A stretch of DNA of 64,000 nucleotides from Micromonospora rifamycinica. Lineage in GTDB: Bacteria; Actinomycetota; Actinomycetes; Mycobacteriales; Micromonosporaceae. Positions 1 through 8,190 of this stretch are shown here, piece after piece. Each line of letters begins with the position of its first letter. Position 1 is the first letter of the stretch. The notes under the pieces are model-generated. The model made no database searches. It was not told the origin of the DNA and was given only the letters and a program-made list of their open reading frames with translations. The position numbers and the translations under genes are program-made. The stretch covers positions 2,232,001 through 2,296,000 of the forward strand of contig NZ_LT607752.1 in the NCBI RefSeq assembly GCF_900090265.1. The letters are read 5' to 3'.

Positions 1-596
1 ATCCGCACCAGCGGGTAGTGGTTGACCAGGACCTTCGGCACCGCCGGGTCGCAGTCGGCGAGCCGGGCCTCGGTGCGGGTCACCCGCGCCCGGCACCAGG
101 CGTCCCGGCTCGGGTACGGGTCGGGGTGCAGGAAGACCTCGTCGGCGCAGACCACCCCGGCGGCGTGGGCGCGGGCCAGGGCCTGCTCCTTGCTGGTCAC
201 GCCCGGCTCGCGGAACGAGTAGTCGTAGCCGACGAACAGTGGCGCCACCAGCAGCGGGCCACCGGCCCCGGTCCAGACCGGGTAGTCGTCCTCGGGGGTG
301 CTCACGCCCAGCTCCCGGCACTGCCGCACGATGGCCTGGTAGCGGGCCTCGCCGCGCAGCCGGACGGGATCCTGCGAGTGGGTCCACAGCTCGTGGTTGC
401 CGGGCGCCCAGATGACCTTGGCGAACCGTTCGCTGAGCAGCTTCAGCGCCCAGGTGACGTCGGCGAAGAGTTCGGCGACGTCACCGGCGACGATCAGCCA
501 GTCGCCGGCCGCGGCGGGCCGCAGGCTCTCCACGATCTTCCGGTTCTCCGGGTACGCCACGTGCAGGTCGCTGACCGCGTAGATGCCGGCGTTCAT
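1..596 (-). CDS. Calcineurin-like metallophosphoesterase (3' part missing)
   Basis: Reading leftwards from ATG at 594-596, an open frame runs off the left edge, so the C-terminus is not in the window. The visible ~198 residues begin MNAGIYAVSDLHVAYPEN. They hold the metal-binding signatures of the calcineurin-like phosphoesterase fold: DxH (SDLH), GDxxE-like (AGDVAE), GNHE (APGNHELW) and a later histidine in VNHYP. The family hydrolyses phosphoesters with a dinuclear metal site; the substrate cannot be told. The gene lies 48 bp downstream of the phosphopantetheinyl transferase on the same strand. From general knowledge, such phosphoesterase-PPTase pairs recur in actinomycetes, so they are probably co-transcribed. 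A role in the polyketide pathway is not shown. Confidence 0.85.
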   Translation of the reverse strand, partial: MNAGIYAVSDLHVAYPENRKIVESLRPAAAGDWLIVAGDVAELFADVTWALKLLSERFAKVIWAPGNHELWTHSQDPVRLRGEARYQAIVRQCRELGVSTPEDDYPVWTGAGGPLLVAPLFVGYDYSFREPGVTSKEQALARAHAAGVVCADEVFLHPDPYPSRDAWCRARVTRTEARLADCDPAVPKVLVNHYPLVR

Positions 597-644
597 GTGT
601 GGTCCCCTCGTTCAGCCAGGTCGGTTGCCGGGTCCTGGGGTGGC

Positions 645-1283
645 TCAGTTCGGTACGGCGACGACGGCCAGGGTCAGGCCGGCGTCGTGCAGGTAGCAGC
701 CTCCGAAGTCCCGACCGCGACCGGGGACGAGGACGCGGGCGGTGAAGGTGCGGTCGGCCGGGTGGAGGGTGATCCGGGCCTCGTCGAAGCCGAGGAAGAC
801 CCCGGTCACCGGGAACCACGCCTTGTAGAGGGCCTCCTTGGCGCTGAACAGCAGCCGGTCCCAGTGCGGGCCGGGGGCGTCGGCGGTCAGCCGGCGCACC
901 ATGGCCCGCTCGTCGGGCAGGGCGATGGCGTCGAGCACGCCGTCGGGCAGCGGGGCGTCGGGTTCGGCGTCGATGCCGATGGTCTCGACGTCGTCCCGGC
1001 GGGCGACCACGGCAGCCCGGTAGCCGTCGCAGTGGGTGAGGCTGCCGACCACGCCGGCCGGCCAGACGGGCGCGCCCCGGTCCCCGGTGAGCACCGGGGC
1101 GGGCGGCTGACCGAGGGCGCGCAGGGCCCGGTGGGCACAGGTGCGGGCGGTGGTGAACTCGCGTCGCCGCTTCTCGACGGCGCGGGCCACCAGGGCCGCC
1201 TCCTCGGGGTGCAGCGGTTCGGTGTCGGTGTCGTCGAACGCCTCGACGGCGACGGCGCCGGTCGGCACGAGCTGCTCGATCAT
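645..1283 (-). CDS. 4'-phosphopantetheinyl transferase (Sfp/EntD type)
   Basis: This 212-residue protein should transfer the phosphopantetheine arm of CoA to the conserved serine of carrier proteins, making the ACPs of this PKS cluster active. Family motifs are visible: LTHCDGY in the middle, the magnesium-binding GIDAEP, and the hallmark SAKEALYKAW. The size is normal for the small Sfp/EntD class. The ATG at 1281-1283 overlaps the TGA of the upstream oxidoreductase beta subunit (ATGA), which implies translational coupling. The same frame stays open far upstream, but that part is antisense to nothing useful and reads as Arg/His/Pro-rich noise, so the MIEQLVP start is preferred. Whether it serves this cluster or cellular ACPs generally cannot be decided here. 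Confidence 0.9.
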   Translation of the reverse strand: MIEQLVPTGAVAVEAFDDTDTEPLHPEEAALVARAVEKRRREFTTARTCAHRALRALGQPPAPVLTGDRGAPVWPAGVVGSLTHCDGYRAAVVARRDDVETIGIDAEPDAPLPDGVLDAIALPDERAMVRRLTADAPGPHWDRLLFSAKEALYKAWFPVTGVFLGFDEARITLHPADRTFTARVLVPGRGRDFGGCYLHDAGLTLAVVAVPN

Positions 1284-2320
1284 GCCTCGGCCAGCGGTCG
1301 GATCGTCCAGGTGTCGCCGGTGTGGAGGAGGTTGGTGAGTTGTTGTTCGGGGGTGTGGGTGGTGGTGTTTGTGGCGGTGGTGATTTGTTGTTGGACGGTG
1401 GTGTCGTAGGTGGGGCGGGTGGTTTGTCGGAGGATGCCGATGGGGGTGTGGTGTTCGGGGAGGCGGGTGAGGGCGTAGGCGTAGGTGGGGTCGGTGATGG
1501 TGGTGTCGTGGGTGATGATGTCGTGGGGTGGGGTGGTGGTGGTGTTGCTGGTGTGGAGGCCGAGTCCGTGGGGTGGGCGGGTGAGGCAGTGTTGGTTGTC
1601 GGGGCCGAAGGTGATGGGTTTGCCGTGTTCGAGGCGGATGAGGTGGTTGTCGCGGGTGTCGGGGTTTTTGAGGGGTTCGAAGGCGCCGTCGTTGAAGATG
1701 TTGCAGTTTTGGTAGATCTCGACGAAGGCGGTGCCGTGGTGTTGGGCGGCGGCGCGCAGGACGGTTTGGAGGTGTTTGCGGTCGGAGTCGATGGTGCGGG
1801 CGATGAAGGTGGCTTCGGCTCCGAGGGCGAGGGAGAGGGGGTTGAAGGGGGCGTCGGCGCTGCCGGTGGGGGTGGATTTGGTGATTTTGCCGGTTTCGCT
1901 GGTGGGGGAGTATTGGCCTTTGGTGAGGCCGTAGATGCGGTTGTTGAAGAGCAGGATTTTGAGGTTGATGTTGCGGCGGAGGGCGTGGATGAGGTGGTTG
2001 CCGCCGATGGACAGGGCGTCGCCGTCGCCGGTGACGACCCAGATGGACAGGTCGGGGCGGGTGACGGCGAGGCCGGTGGCGATGGCGGGGGCGCGGCCGT
2101 GGATGGAGTGCATCCCGTAGGTGTTCATGTAGTAGGGGAAGCGGGATGAGCAGCCGATGCCGGAGATGAAGACGGTGTTTTCGCGGGGGATGTTGAGTTC
2201 GGGCATGAATTGTTGGACGGCGGCGAGGATGGCGTAGTCGCCGCAGCCGGGGCACCAGCGGACTTCTTGGTCGGATTTGAAGTCTTTGGTGGTGAGTTTG
2301 ATCGGGGTGGGTTCAGGCAT
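1280..2320 (-). CDS. korB: 2-oxoacid:ferredoxin oxidoreductase, beta subunit
   Basis: The 346-residue protein is the thiamine diphosphate-binding subunit of a 2-oxoacid (probably 2-oxoglutarate):ferredoxin oxidoreductase, which decarboxylates a 2-oxoacid to acyl-CoA while reducing ferredoxin. Visible features are the WCPGCGDYAIL segment near the N-terminus, with cysteines typical of cluster ligation in this family, and a TPP motif from GDGDALSIGG to LLFNNRIYGLTKGQ. It overlaps the alpha subunit by 8 bp and the PPTase by 4 bp, so the three genes form one tightly coupled unit. The last ~80 residues are unusually rich in Thr and His, and the coding strand there is strongly C-rich. The frame nevertheless remains intact to the stop. 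Confidence 0.92.
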   Translation of the reverse strand: MPEPTPIKLTTKDFKSDQEVRWCPGCGDYAILAAVQQFMPELNIPRENTVFISGIGCSSRFPYYMNTYGMHSIHGRAPAIATGLAVTRPDLSIWVVTGDGDALSIGGNHLIHALRRNINLKILLFNNRIYGLTKGQYSPTSETGKITKSTPTGSADAPFNPLSLALGAEATFIARTIDSDRKHLQTVLRAAAQHHGTAFVEIYQNCNIFNDGAFEPLKNPDTRDNHLIRLEHGKPITFGPDNQHCLTRPPHGLGLHTSNTTTTPPHDIITHDTTITDPTYAYALTRLPEHHTPIGILRQTTRPTYDTTVQQQITTATNTTTHTPEQQLTNLLHTGDTWTIRPLAEA

Positions 2321-4214
2321 TTTTGCAGACCTCTTCCAGGATCGTCTCCAGTTCGGCGGCGGTGAAGGGTAGGCCGCGGACCTGGTTGTAGGCGATCGCG
2401 TCGATCAGGTAGCGGGCGCGGATGACCTGGGCGAGTTGGCCGAGGTTCATCTCGGGGATGACGACCCGGTCGTAGGTGGTGAGGATGTCGCCGAGGTTGG
2501 CGGGCAGGGGGTTGAGGTGACGCAGGTGGGCCTGGGCGATGGGTAGGCCGCGGTGGCGTAGGCCTCGGCAGGCGGCGCCGATGGGTCCGTAGGTGGATCC
2601 CCAGCCGAGGACGAGGACGCGGGCGGTGCCGTCGGGGTCGTCGACGTCGATGTCGTCGACGTCGATGGCGTCGATGCGGGCGGCGCGGGTGCGGACCATG
2701 AAGTCGTGGTTGGCGGGGTCGTAGGAGATGTCGCCGGTCTTGTCGGCTTTCTCCAGGCCGCCGATGCGGTGTTCGAGTCCGGGGGTGCCGGGGACGGCCC
2801 AGGGGCGGGCCAGGGTGTCGGGGTCACGCAGGTAGGGCAGGAACGTGGTGCCGTCGTCGTGGTTGGGTGTGGTGGCGAAGTCGACGTGCAGGTCGGGGAG
2901 ATCGGCGACGTCGGGTAGGAGCCAGGGTTCGGAGCCGTTGGCGACGTAGTTGTCCGACAGCAGGATCACCGGGGTGCGGTAGGTCACGGCGATCCGGGCG
3001 GCTTCCAGAGCGGCGTGGAAACAGTCCGAGGGGGACTTCGCGGCGATGACCGCCAGGGGGGCTTCCCCGTGGCGGCCGTGCAGGGCGATGTTCAGGTCGG
3101 CCTGTTCGGTTTTCGTGGGCAGCCCGGTCGACGGGCCGGCGCGTTGCACGTCCACGATGACCAACGGTAGTTCCAGGGCCACGGCCAGGGAGATCGTCTC
3201 GGACTTCAACGCCACCCCGGGGCCGCTGGTCGTGGTGACCCCGAGGGCACCGCCGTAGGAGGCGCCCAGGGCGGCGCCGACCGCGGCGATCTCGTCTTCG
3301 GCCTGCATGGTGACCACACCGAGGCTCTTGTGTTTCGACAACTCGTGCAGGATGTCCGACGCCGGGGTGATCGGGTACGCGCCGAGGAACACCGGCAGCC
3401 CCGACCGGACCCCCGCCGCGACCAGGCCCAACGACAGCGCGGCGTTACCGGTGATGTTGCGGTACGTCCCCGGCCGCATCGCCGCGGGTTTCACCTCGTA
3501 ACGCACCGCGAACGAGTCGGTGGTCTCCCCGTAGTTCCAGCCCGCCCGAAACGCCGCGATGTTCGCCGCGACGAGATCCGGACGCTTGACGAACTTCCGC
3601 TCCAGGAACCGCAACGTCGACTCGTACGGCCGGGAGTACATCCACGACAACAACCCGAGCGCGAACATGTTCTTCGCCCGTTCCGCGTCTTTCTTCCCCA
3701 CGTTCAACTCTGCCAGGGCACCCACCGTCATCGACGTCAACGCCACCGGATGCACCACGAACCCCGCCAGGGAGTCATCCTCCAGAGGACTGACCGCATA
3801 CCCGACCTTGGTCAGGTTCCGCTTCGTGAACTCATCGGTGTTCACGATGATGTCCGCACCCCGACGCAGATCCGCCAGGTTCGCCTTCAACGCCGCCGGG
3901 TTCATCGCGACCAACACGTTCGGCGCGTCACCCGGCGTCAAAATGTCGTAATCAGCGAAATGAACCTGGAAACTCGACACCCCCGGCAACGTCCCCGCAG
4001 GCGCCCGGATCTCCGCCGGGAAATTCGGCAACGTCGAAATATCATTACCCAACTGCGCCGTCTCCGAGGTGAACCTGTCCCCCGTCAACTGCATCCCATC
4101 ACCCGAGTCACCCGCAAAACGGATCACCACCCGGTCCAACTGACGGATCTGCTTGGTGGTGGGCACGGCGTCGCCGGCCGGCTGCCCGTCGTCGTACCAT
4201 GCCGTAGTGCTCAT
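2313..4214 (-). CDS. korA: 2-oxoacid:ferredoxin oxidoreductase, alpha (gamma-alpha fused) subunit
   Basis: This 633-residue subunit pairs with the beta subunit next to it. The N-terminal ~200 residues form the gamma-type domain (FAGDSGDGMQLTGDRF). The rest is the pyrimidine-binding alpha domain, with FLGAYPITPASDILHEL and TTSGPGVALKSE, and a C-terminal domain ending in PEMNLGQLAQVIRARYL. This fused gamma-alpha arrangement is standard for the actinobacterial KorAB enzyme of central metabolism. The start is ATG at 4212-4214, preceded by a GAGAGGGACG stretch that may serve as ribosome binding site, though spaced about 9-12 nt away. No link to macrolactam assembly is evident. It is more likely a neighbouring housekeeping operon that also carries the PPTase. 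Confidence 0.93.
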   Translation of the reverse strand: MSTTAWYDDGQPAGDAVPTTKQIRQLDRVVIRFAGDSGDGMQLTGDRFTSETAQLGNDISTLPNFPAEIRAPAGTLPGVSSFQVHFADYDILTPGDAPNVLVAMNPAALKANLADLRRGADIIVNTDEFTKRNLTKVGYAVSPLEDDSLAGFVVHPVALTSMTVGALAELNVGKKDAERAKNMFALGLLSWMYSRPYESTLRFLERKFVKRPDLVAANIAAFRAGWNYGETTDSFAVRYEVKPAAMRPGTYRNITGNAALSLGLVAAGVRSGLPVFLGAYPITPASDILHELSKHKSLGVVTMQAEDEIAAVGAALGASYGGALGVTTTSGPGVALKSETISLAVALELPLVIVDVQRAGPSTGLPTKTEQADLNIALHGRHGEAPLAVIAAKSPSDCFHAALEAARIAVTYRTPVILLSDNYVANGSEPWLLPDVADLPDLHVDFATTPNHDDGTTFLPYLRDPDTLARPWAVPGTPGLEHRIGGLEKADKTGDISYDPANHDFMVRTRAARIDAIDVDDIDVDDPDGTARVLVLGWGSTYGPIGAACRGLRHRGLPIAQAHLRHLNPLPANLGDILTTYDRVVIPEMNLGQLAQVIRARYLIDAIAYNQVRGLPFTAAELETILEEVCKNA

Positions 4215-4434
4215 GGGCGATCACGTCCCTCTCTCCTGCGCGGCGCGCACCACGACGGCACGGCGCCCCGACGCGACGGGACCGGCGCCCGGCCGGCGGG
4301 CGGCACCCCCGTCGGTCGTCGCGCCCTCGGTGCCCGGCGTCCGGACGCCCGTACCCCCGGGGTCGGCGACCCCGTCGTCAGCCGGCGGGGCCGCCGACCG
4401 CGGCACGCGCCGGTGAGCGCGTGCGACCACACGT

Positions 4435-4506
4435 TAGGTTCCGCCTCCGGCGGTGCCAACCCTCAGCACGGTAGTTCCACCCCCAGCGGTGCCAACCCTT
4501 AGCGGC
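4435..4506. repeat. Tandem 36 bp direct repeat in kor/kinase intergenic region
   Basis: Two imperfect copies, 4435-4470 and 4471-4506, share the core CGGTGCCAACCCT followed by AGC, with GTTCC at the same place in each unit (4438 and 4474). They lie in the 389 bp between divergent korA and the Ser/Thr kinase gene, so they may be duplicated regulator sites or a duplicated promoter segment. The rest of this intergenic stretch shows no coding sequence that I can support. Confidence 0.6.
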
Positions 4507-4515
4507 CCCCTACCC
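4496..4515 (-). promoter_or_regulatory. Candidate TAGGGG-type box upstream of the kinase gene
   Basis: On the minus strand this reads TAGGGGGCCGCTAAGGG. It matches the box found upstream of the P450, aminomutase and adenylase genes (TAaGGGGCGGCTAGGGG) at most positions and has the same 11 bp repeat spacing. It overlaps the end of the second 36 bp repeat unit. Assignment as a real site is inference from this similarity. Confidence 0.4.
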
Positions 4516-4603
4516 GGCACCGTCGCGCGACGCCGGCCGGGTGCGTCCATCGGGGACGGCTGAGGGGGCGCGGGCCTCGATCCGGCATGGGACACTCGTC
4601 TAC

Positions 4604-6115
4604 GTGGGCGAGCTGACCAGCGGCGCAGTGGCCGAGCCGGGGTCACCGCTGCGCCCGGGGGATCCGGAACGGATCGGGCCCTACCGGCTGCGCCGCCTGC
4701 TCGGCGCGGGCGGCATGGGGGTGGTCTTCCTGGCCGAGTCGCCCGACGGGGGCCGGGTGGCGGTGAAGGTCGTCCACGACGAGTTGCGGCCCCGGCCGGA
4801 GTTCCGCCGACGGTTCGCCCGGGAGGTCACCGCCGCCGGTCGGGTGGCCGACTTCTGCACCGCCCGGGTGCTCGACGCCGATCCGCAGGGGCCGGTCCCC
4901 TACCTCGTCACCGAGTACGTCACCGGGTCGTCCCTGCACGAGCACGTGGCCCGACACGGCTCGCTCTCCGGCCCCCAGGCCGAGGCGTTGGCGGTCGGCG
5001 TGGCGGCCGGGCTCACCGCCATCCACGCCGCCGGGCTGGCCCACGGCGACCTGACCCCCGGCAACGTGCTGCTGTCCCCGTTCGGGCCGAAGGTCATCGA
5101 CTTCGGGCTGGCCAGCCTGATCGAGGCGCTCGACCCGACCACCGGTCCGTCGTACGGCACCCCGGGCTGGCTGGCCCCGGAACGCCTCGCCGGTTCGCCG
5201 CCGGCCCAGCCCGCCGACGTCTACGCCTGGGGTGTCCTGGTCGGCTGGGCCGCCACCGGTCGACTGCCGGTCGACCCCCGGGTCCATCCGCTCGGCGACC
5301 CCGAGCTGAGCGGGCTGCCCGCCGGCCTGGCGGCAGTGGTCGCGCGGGCGCTGCGCGCCGACCCCCGGCAGCGCCCCACCGCCCGGGAGGCGATGCTGAC
5401 CCTGGTCGGCAGCGCCGACACGGCGAGCATCCGGTCGGCGATGGAGCCGGTGGCGACCACCGGGTCGCTCGACGCCACCCGGCGGTATCCCGTCGCCGGC
5501 CAGCCGGTCACCCGACCCGTCTCCGGGCCGCCGCGTCGACCGCCGCCGTCCTGGCCGGCGGTGCTGACCGGGGTGGTGGCGGTGGTGGCCGCCCTGGTCC
5601 TGGGCGGCGTCGTGCTGCGCCAGGGCGGACACCGGGACACCCCGCGCGCCGGCCCGAGCCCGTCCCCGCCGGCCGTCCCGAGCCCCACCCCGAGCCCGCC
5701 GCCCAGCCCCACCCCGAACCCGTCACCGGCCCGTGCCACCGGCCAGGACGGGTCGCTGGAGTTCACCGTCCGGGGGGTGCACTGCGGGCAACGCGAGATC
5801 GGCTTCTGGCCGCTGACCCAGCAGGCGGACGGGGTGTACTGCATGGTCGACGTCGACGTGGCCAACCGGGGCGACAAGGGCGCCATCGTCTGGCCGCTCA
5901 GCCAACGACTGGTCGACACGGACGGCCACGGTCACACACCGGACGCCCGCTCCCTGCTCTACTATCCGGACACCCAACGGTTGACGAAGAACATCAAGCC
6001 CGGCGCGACGGTCAGTGGATCCCTGGTCTACGACACGCCGGTCGGCACCGAGTTCCGTCAGCTCGTCGTCCACGACACACCGCTGAGTGCGGGCACCACC
6101 ATCGATCTACCGTGA
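4604..6115 (+). CDS. Membrane-anchored Ser/Thr protein kinase with extracytoplasmic DUF4352-like domain
   Basis: A 503-residue PknB-type kinase. The glycine loop is LLGAGGMGVVF, the ATP-binding lysine is in VAVKVV (about residue 55), the catalytic loop is HGDLTPGN (Asp near 149) and DFGLA follows near 166. The usual HRDLKPxN is thus changed to HGDLTPGN, losing the loop lysine, so activity may be altered. One membrane span (PAVLTGVVAVVAALVLGG) lies near residue 330. A Pro/Ser-rich linker and a ~120-residue outer domain follow, resembling DUF4352: two cysteines (VHCGQ, VYCMV) and an alternating beta pattern. I chose GTG 4604 because it sits just before the kinase fold; an in-frame GTG at 4541 would add 21 residues. 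The substrate is unknown. Confidence 0.85.
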   Translation: MGELTSGAVAEPGSPLRPGDPERIGPYRLRRLLGAGGMGVVFLAESPDGGRVAVKVVHDELRPRPEFRRRFAREVTAAGRVADFCTARVLDADPQGPVPYLVTEYVTGSSLHEHVARHGSLSGPQAEALAVGVAAGLTAIHAAGLAHGDLTPGNVLLSPFGPKVIDFGLASLIEALDPTTGPSYGTPGWLAPERLAGSPPAQPADVYAWGVLVGWAATGRLPVDPRVHPLGDPELSGLPAGLAAVVARALRADPRQRPTAREAMLTLVGSADTASIRSAMEPVATTGSLDATRRYPVAGQPVTRPVSGPPRRPPPSWPAVLTGVVAVVAALVLGGVVLRQGGHRDTPRAGPSPSPPAVPSPTPSPPPSPTPNPSPARATGQDGSLEFTVRGVHCGQREIGFWPLTQQADGVYCMVDVDVANRGDKGAIVWPLSQRLVDTDGHGHTPDARSLLYYPDTQRLTKNIKPGATVSGSLVYDTPVGTEFRQLVVHDTPLSAGTTIDLP

Positions 6116-6133
6116 CCGGGAGAGCCGGAGAAC

Positions 6134-7438
6134 ATGGACGTCGCCGTCGCCATCGGACTCACCGGGCGGGCACTGACCCGTGCCCTGTCCGCCACCGGAC
6201 GGGGCGTGGTGCTCGTCACCACCGCCGCGCTCAGCCTGGCCCTCTTCATCACCACCGCCCTCGCCACGGCGTTCATCCTGCTCGGCGTCGGGGTGTTGCT
6301 GCTGCCGCTGGTCACCCCGCTGGTCCGCCGGCTGACCGGGCTGTGCCGGAGGGTCGCCGCCCGCAGCGGGGTGCCGATCGCCTCCCCCTACCTGCCGCTG
6401 CCGCCGCTCGAGGAGGGGATGTTCGGCTGGGTACAGCGCTGCCGGGCCATCCTCACCGATCCGGCGACCTGGCGCGACCTGCTGTTCCTGCTGCTCAACA
6501 CGCTGGTCGGGTTCGCGCTGGGGCTGCTGCCGCTCACCCTGCTGGTCTACTCGGTGGAGGGGCTGGTGCTCTCCACCGGGTTCTGGATGCTGATGCGCGA
6601 GTCCGGGGTGCACTTCTGGTACGGCTTCACCGCGCTGGACTCCTGGCCGCACGCGGCGCTCGGCGCGCTGGTCAGCCTCGCGGTGTTCGGGATCTGGGCG
6701 GCCACCGCCCCGCACGTGCTCGCCGGGCACGCGCATTTCGCCAGGTCGCTCCTCGGGCCGAGTGAGCGGTCGGTGATCGCCTCCCGGATGCGGCACCTCT
6801 CCGAGACCCGCTCGGACGTGATCAACATCCAGGCCACCGAGCTGCGCCGGATCGAGCGGGACCTGCACGACGGCGCGCAGGCGCGGCTGGTCGCGATCGG
6901 CATGAAGCTCGGCGCGGCCAGCCGGCAGCTGCGCACCAATCCGGACGCGGCGGAGACCCTGCTGGTCGACGCGCGCACCGCCACCGCCACCGCGCTGGAG
7001 GAGCTGCGCTGCCTGATCCGGGGCATCCATCCACCGGTGCTCGCCGAGCGGGGCCTGGAGGACGCCATCCGGGCCATCGCGCTGGAGAGCCCGATCGAGG
7101 TCGAGGTCACCACCGACGTGCCCGGCCGGATGGCCGCCCCGACCGAGTCCGCCGTCTACTTCGCCCTCTCCGAACTGTTGAACAACGTGGTCAAGCACGC
7201 CAACGCCGACCGGGCCAGCATCGACCTGCGGCACACCGACGGGCTGCTACGGGCGGTGGTGATCGACAACGGTCAGGGCGGTGCGGACGCCTCGCGCGGC
7301 ACCGGTCTCCGGGGCATCGAACGACGCTGTGCTACGTTCGACGGGACGCTCGTCCTCAGTAGTCCCGAAGGTGGGCCGACCGTCGCGATCCTGGAGCTGC
7401 CGTGCGCGTTGTTCTCGCCGAGGACCTCTTCCTTCTGA
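6134..7438 (+). CDS. Sensor histidine kinase (NarL-partner type) with multi-span sensor domain
   Basis: The 434-residue protein is a two-component kinase. Residues ~20-70 and ~112-195 contain about four hydrophobic spans, organised like the actinobacterial putative-sensor domain: FGWVQRCRAILTDPATWRDL lies before the third span and the HVLAGHA segment after the last. The dimerisation and phospho-acceptor box is RIERDLHDGAQARL (His near 245), of the HisKA_3 type. A C-terminal ATPase domain shows the N box LSELLNNVVKHA and the G box VIDNGQGG...GTGLRGI. GGAG lies a few bases before the ATG. The gene ends inside the response-regulator gene (37 bp overlap), so the pair is translated together. The signal is unknown. 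Confidence 0.93.
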   Translation: MDVAVAIGLTGRALTRALSATGRGVVLVTTAALSLALFITTALATAFILLGVGVLLLPLVTPLVRRLTGLCRRVAARSGVPIASPYLPLPPLEEGMFGWVQRCRAILTDPATWRDLLFLLLNTLVGFALGLLPLTLLVYSVEGLVLSTGFWMLMRESGVHFWYGFTALDSWPHAALGALVSLAVFGIWAATAPHVLAGHAHFARSLLGPSERSVIASRMRHLSETRSDVINIQATELRRIERDLHDGAQARLVAIGMKLGAASRQLRTNPDAAETLLVDARTATATALEELRCLIRGIHPPVLAERGLEDAIRAIALESPIEVEVTTDVPGRMAAPTESAVYFALSELLNNVVKHANADRASIDLRHTDGLLRAVVIDNGQGGADASRGTGLRGIERRCATFDGTLVLSSPEGGPTVAILELPCALFSPRTSSF

Positions 7439-8064
7439 GACAGGGAATGGTCCAGCTCCTCGAATCCTACGACTTCGAGATCGTCGCGGCGGTCGACAAC
7501 GGCCCGGCACTGCTCGACGCTCTGGTGACGCTGCGCCCGGAGGTCGCGGTGGTCGACGTGCGGCTCCCCCCGACGTTCACCGACGAGGGCCTCCAGGCTG
7601 CCCTGGAGGCTCGTCGCCGGGTGCCCGGCCTGCCCATCCTGGTGCTCTCCCAGCACGTCGAGCAGCTGTACGCCAAGGAGCTGCTCGCCGACGCCAGCGG
7701 CGGCATCGGTTACCTGCTGAAGGACCGGGTGCTCAACAGCGACCAGTTCGTCGACGCCATCCGGCGGGTCGCCGACGGGGGCACCGCGATGGACCCGCAG
7801 GTGATCTCGCAGCTCCTGGCCGGCAGGTCCCGCCGGGAGCCACTGTCCACCCTCACCCCCCGCGAGCGGGAGGTGCTGAAGTTGATGGCCGAGGGATGTT
7901 CGAATACGGCCATCGCGCAGCGCCTCATCGTCAGCCAGGGGGCGGTCGCCAAGTACACGACCAGCATCTTCACCAAGCTCGACCTCACACCGGCGGACGA
8001 CAGCAACCGTCGGGTGCTGGCCGTGCTGGCCTACCTCAACGGCACCCGCGCCGACGTCTCCTGA
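7402..8064 (+). CDS. NarL/LuxR-family response regulator
   Basis: A 220-residue regulator paired with the preceding histidine kinase. The receiver domain has the acidic pair ED near residues 7-8, the phospho-acceptor Asp about residue 52 (VAVVDVRLPP), and a conserved lysine in YLLKDR. The C-terminal LuxR helix-turn-helix begins LTPREREVLKLMAEGCSNTAIAQRL and continues through VAKYTTSIFTKLDL. The start is GTG at 7402, inside the kinase gene. Its targets are unknown. The ABC transporter just beyond the shared terminator is a typical target of such systems, but it is transcribed convergently, so that is only a guess. Confidence 0.93.
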   Translation: MRVVLAEDLFLLRQGMVQLLESYDFEIVAAVDNGPALLDALVTLRPEVAVVDVRLPPTFTDEGLQAALEARRRVPGLPILVLSQHVEQLYAKELLADASGGIGYLLKDRVLNSDQFVDAIRRVADGGTAMDPQVISQLLAGRSRREPLSTLTPREREVLKLMAEGCSNTAIAQRLIVSQGAVAKYTTSIFTKLDLTPADDSNRRVLAVLAYLNGTRADVS

Positions 8065-8093
8065 CGTCCACCACGCCACCGCGGCACGCCGCC

Positions 8094-8146
8094 CCGACAC
8101 CACGTGCACGCGCAGCGCGCACCGACACCACGTGCACGCGCAGCGC
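8094..8146. repeat. Two 25 bp direct repeats before the terminator
   Basis: The segment CCGACACCACGTGCACGCGC plus the next five bases occurs at 8094-8118 and again at 8122-8146, a period of 28 bp. The second copy runs into the left arm of the terminator hairpin, so the first looks like a partial duplication of that arm. Confidence 0.8.
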
Positions 8147-8178
8147 CCCCGGCCGGTCGACCGGGGGCGCTGCGCGTG
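8135..8178. terminator. Bidirectional GC-rich hairpin terminator
   Basis: Perfect 18 nt arms (CACGCGCAGCGCCCCCGG and its complement) enclose an 8 nt loop. The hairpin lies between the stop of the response regulator (8064) and the stop of the convergent ABC permease (8191). There is no T-run, as is common for actinomycete terminators. Confidence 0.85.
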
Positions 8179-8190
8179 GTGCCTCCCGTG

